From positions 16,117-80,116 of the forward strand of contig JAKSMV010000012.1 in the NCBI GenBank assembly GCA_024400425.1: DNA of 64,000 nucleotides. The letters run 5' to 3'. Both the position numbers and the translations under genes were made by a program. The notes under the pieces are model-generated. The model searched no databases, had not been told where the DNA came from, and saw only the letters and a list, made by a program, of their open reading frames with translations. Origin of the DNA: Bacteroidales bacterium. Its GTDB lineage: Bacteria; Bacteroidota; Bacteroidia; Bacteroidales; F082. Positions 61,764 through 64,000 of this stretch are shown here, in pieces; position 1 is the stretch's first letter, and each line of letters opens with the position of its first letter.

Positions 61764-61795
61764 TAAAAAGCCCCCGAAGGGTGGATCCGGGGGCT
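61764..61795 (-). terminator. Terminator after the YwqK-like gene
   Basis: AGCCCCCG (61769-61776) and CGGGGGCT (61788-61795) stem; on the minus strand it ends GGGGGCTTTTTATC. Confidence 0.88.
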
Positions 61796-61923
61796 GAAGA
61801 GTTCATTCTAGATTGTAATTTTCTGTCTTATACAACTCGCCATTTTCATTCGTTTCTTCATAATAAAGACAATTAAAGATGTAGATATATAAAATGTGCG
61901 TCGAATATCAGTGAACATATAAA

Positions 61924-62469
61924 CTAGAATTCTTTCTTCCATAGCAACTTTCCATCTTCGTCCCAGTAGCTCCATGTGCCTATCGGTTTACCATCTTTAT
62001 AGGTGATTTCTTCCATCTTGTTTCCATTTGGATACCAATTGCCATTGAGACCATCAAAATGGCAATCCTTATAACTTATTATGCTTTCAATAGTCCCATC
62101 AGGATAGTACTTTGTGATAGTTCCTGTGCCATTGACAACGGCATGGTTGCCTCTTTGGTCCCAACAATTGAGATTGATGGTATTCCCTTTCCGATTGTAC
62201 TCTTGAATGGTCATGATTTCGCCATTCTCAAAATAGTAATTCCATACGCCAACAGGAATTCCCCTACGATATTTTCCTTCGCCCGCTAAATTGCCATTGC
62301 TGTAGTAGTATTTAAAATCGCCAGAAGATTTCCCGTCACGAATGAAACCACTTTCCTCAATGCGGCCATTGGGATAATACTTGATTTGAGGTATGGCTTT
62401 ATGACACGAACAACATGCTACAAGCATTATCGCTATAGAAATGATTAGAACTTTGGTTGCAGTTTTCAT
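61924..62469 (-). CDS. YwqK/MORN-repeat lipoprotein, candidate immunity protein
   Basis: 181 residues with a lipoprotein signal (MKTATKVLIISIAIMLVACC). About six MORN-like repeats: IKYYPNGRIEESGFIRDGK, FKYYYSNGNLAGEGKYRRG, WNYYFENGEIMTIQEYNRKG, KYYPDGTIESIISYKD, NWYPNGNKMEEITYKDG and WSYWDEDGKLLWKKEF. YwqK-type proteins are often partners of secreted toxins. It follows the second Rhs cassette by 20 bp and ends in a terminator. Confidence 0.85.
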   Translation of the reverse strand: MKTATKVLIISIAIMLVACCSCHKAIPQIKYYPNGRIEESGFIRDGKSSGDFKYYYSNGNLAGEGKYRRGIPVGVWNYYFENGEIMTIQEYNRKGNTINLNCWDQRGNHAVVNGTGTITKYYPDGTIESIISYKDCHFDGLNGNWYPNGNKMEEITYKDGKPIGTWSYWDEDGKLLWKKEF

Positions 62470-62489
62470 TGTTGTGAGTTTTTGTTTGG

Positions 62490-63761
62490 TTACGGATGTA
62501 TCCTATCACGACTTGAAGGCATACCTTCAACCCAATCACTGTAAAACCTGACATCAACACTTGCTACGTCGCTGACAGTACTTAGTTCAAATTGCCAAGT
62601 ATAAGGGCATTCTCCAAAATGATAAAAGTCAAATGAGCATGACTGATATGGAAGCAGAGAGCAACAATGCACATCACCACCATATTGTTTCCCTTTTAAC
62701 CAACCTCCATAGTAATATGTAGAAATGTCTTGTAATTGTAATAATACACCTATTTGATTTCTGTTCTTTAAAATCACTTGGACATGCTGTCCGCCTTGCA
62801 TGGTATGCACCAATGAAGAAGCATGCATGTGACCATCATATCTGTAATAATTTGATGAATTAAACTGCAAATTTGTTTCATTAACATTATTAGAGCTATT
62901 CAACCCGTCATTCATGACCGAAAAATCATACCCAGGCGGCATGTATCTCCCATCTCCTCCGATGTTGGAAACGGTTTGGGAGAAAAACCTGTTGCCACCT
63001 ACATTTTCGTAACCGAAATCGGCAGTGTGGCTTACGCCACCGCATTCCCACTCCAATATGGTTTTGCGTTCTGCACCAAAATAGGTTTCATGGACATTTA
63101 CATCTGACAAGCCAGCATACCACAACATCCAACTGTTCATCGCGGTTGGATTATCCTGCCAATTCCTAATGATTGAACATTGCTGTTCCGCAGAGAATTG
63201 CGGATGGTTGACGGCATATCCATACGAAACGGAAGAGCCGCCACCGCCGCCAAATCCTCCAACGCCTCCGCTGCAATCGACTCCATTCAGGAAGTAGTTC
63301 ACCATATATGGGCTGCCAATATCACCATCGCGAGGCTCTAAGTATTGGTAGGTGTAATCGATATAATTCTTCTTTTGTGGCGTGGGCCTGCATTGCCACC
63401 CGCTCGGGTCGGTGAAACGCAACGGATTGTTCAGGCAATAGGCATACCGATTGAAGCCCTGGGCGCTGGTCGGGTCCTGCACGTAGGCATCCACTGAGAG
63501 GAAGGTGGACATCGTGGGGTCGTACATGCGGCCGTTCATGTTAATCAGGTCAAAGAAACGGAGATGTTCGTGGCCGGTGAAGCCGCGGTCGAACATGGGT
63601 GTTTCGCTGCTTGCGCCTGTCCATGTCTCAGGGTCGCGCAAGGTACCCCAAGCATCGTAGGAGAGTTCCTGCTCCACGTTGCCTTCGGCATCGGTGATGG
63701 TGGTCCAGCTGCCTAAGTGGTCCTTGAGGATGTAGTGGAGATATGTGAAGCCTGTTGCCAT
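62490..63761 (-). CDS. Orphan Rhs C-terminal cassette, unknown toxin end
   Basis: 423 residues. Begins inside the Rhs core: YILKDHLGSWTTITDAEGNV, LSYDAWGTLRDPETWTG, RGFTGHEHLRFFDLINMNGRMYDPTMSTFLSVDAYVQ and NPLRFTDPSGW. The variable end (about 125-423) is Ser/Gly/Tyr-rich and beta-like with scattered Cys and His; a GGVGGFGGGGGSS linker separates the parts. No known nuclease or protease motif was found. Starts at ATG 63761, just after a -7 box. Confidence 0.75.
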   Translation of the reverse strand: MATGFTYLHYILKDHLGSWTTITDAEGNVEQELSYDAWGTLRDPETWTGASSETPMFDRGFTGHEHLRFFDLINMNGRMYDPTMSTFLSVDAYVQDPTSAQGFNRYAYCLNNPLRFTDPSGWQCRPTPQKKNYIDYTYQYLEPRDGDIGSPYMVNYFLNGVDCSGGVGGFGGGGGSSVSYGYAVNHPQFSAEQQCSIIRNWQDNPTAMNSWMLWYAGLSDVNVHETYFGAERKTILEWECGGVSHTADFGYENVGGNRFFSQTVSNIGGDGRYMPPGYDFSVMNDGLNSSNNVNETNLQFNSSNYYRYDGHMHASSLVHTMQGGQHVQVILKNRNQIGVLLQLQDISTYYYGGWLKGKQYGGDVHCCSLLPYQSCSFDFYHFGECPYTWQFELSTVSDVASVDVRFYSDWVEGMPSSRDRIHP

Positions 63762-63781
63762 GCTTGCCTGATTTTACGCTG

Positions 63782-63789
63782 CAAAGTTA
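63782..63789 (-). promoter_or_regulatory. -7 box of the second Rhs cassette
   Basis: Reads TAACTTTG on the minus strand, in the same ATAACTTTGCAGCGT context as the promoter at 61723. Confidence 0.65.
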
Positions 63790-63830
63790 TATCGTGGAAA
63801 GCAATTTGTCAAGAGATTGGTGTTTTTTTA

Positions 63831-64000
63831 GAAACAAATCTTTCACAAATCTCAAACAAATTAGGACGCAATAAAAGTCAGGATGGCTTATCGCCAACAA
63901 ATCTTCACTTCGTTCGCGATGACGCGAAGCGGCTGTCAGGCTGGGGGTAGTGGCAGGGGTTCCGCATGGCTCCACCGCCTGCTGAATGTCTGCCGTCCCT
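63831..64000. repeat. Dispersed intergenic repeat, short copy at the window edge
   Basis: Starts with the same ACAAATCTTTCACAAATCTC as 59075 and ends with CCACCGCCTGCTGAATGTCT; about 140 bases shorter inside than the other copy. It may go on beyond the window. Confidence 0.8.

Overview
The window looks like chromosomal DNA of a Bacteroidales bacterium (phylum Bacteroidota), probably gut or rumen derived. Promoters repeatedly show the Bacteroidetes -7 box TAnnTTTG. The gene content also fits: lepA, rsh, purA, rimP-nusA-infB, a sufBCDS-type operon, a His-rich CobW GTPase, Porin_O/P, SPT-like enzymes and Rhs cassettes. No species name can be given from the sequence alone.

Layout. (1) 1-16.5 kb is housekeeping DNA: the 5' part of lepA, a bifunctional RelA/SpoT, a Fur-family regulator, purA, a DUF4143 ATPase behind a 33-bp periodic operator array, a large transglutaminase-like lipoprotein, infB-nusA-rimP with tRNA-Gln upstream, a zinc-type CobW GTPase and free-methionine-sulfoxide reductase. 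(2) 16.5-23.9 kb is a divergent cluster: an alpha-oxoamine synthase (SPT/KBL type) on one side and, on the other, a porin, a YeiH-type sulfur anion transporter, a small membrane protein, a threonine-synthase-like enzyme, a short-chain reductase and a two-domain VOC protein. Taken together these match the expected steps of sulfonolipid (capnine-type) synthesis: sulfite to cysteate, cysteate plus acyl thioester to 3-ketocapnine, then reduction. (3) 24.4-44.3 kb is a prophage or tail-only phage element: lysis genes, a HicAB-type toxin-antitoxin pair, many tiny ATGA-coupled genes, neck/tail genes, a 1084-aa tape measure, tail tip proteins, a repeat-bearing fibre and two tandem tyrosine recombinases next to tRNA-Ala. 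No terminase, portal, capsid or replication gene is visible. The element carries two candidate structured RNAs and two families of promoters with their own conserved upstream boxes. (4) 44.5-51.4 kb is a kinase of the choline/aminoglycoside phosphotransferase fold and the Suf iron-sulfur operon (sufB-C-D-S, a NifX-like protein, sufE, sufT). (5) 51.5-59 kb holds envelope genes (PHP-type hydrolase, GT39 glycosyltransferase, DUF2079 protein, LTA-synthase-like phosphotransferase) and pepT. (6) 59-64 kb is a polymorphic-toxin region: two orphan Rhs C-terminal cassettes, each with its own promoter and each followed by a lipoprotein that is a candidate immunity gene, set among dispersed repeats.

The most interesting systems are the sulfonolipid-type cluster, the prophage with its tRNA-ended structured RNA and shared promoter grammar (a 12-bp box exactly 28 bp upstream of four -7 boxes), the operator array before the ATPase gene, and the two displaced Rhs cassettes, one of which carries a predicted M91-type metallopeptidase. 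All product names are from reading motifs by eye; no database search was possible.
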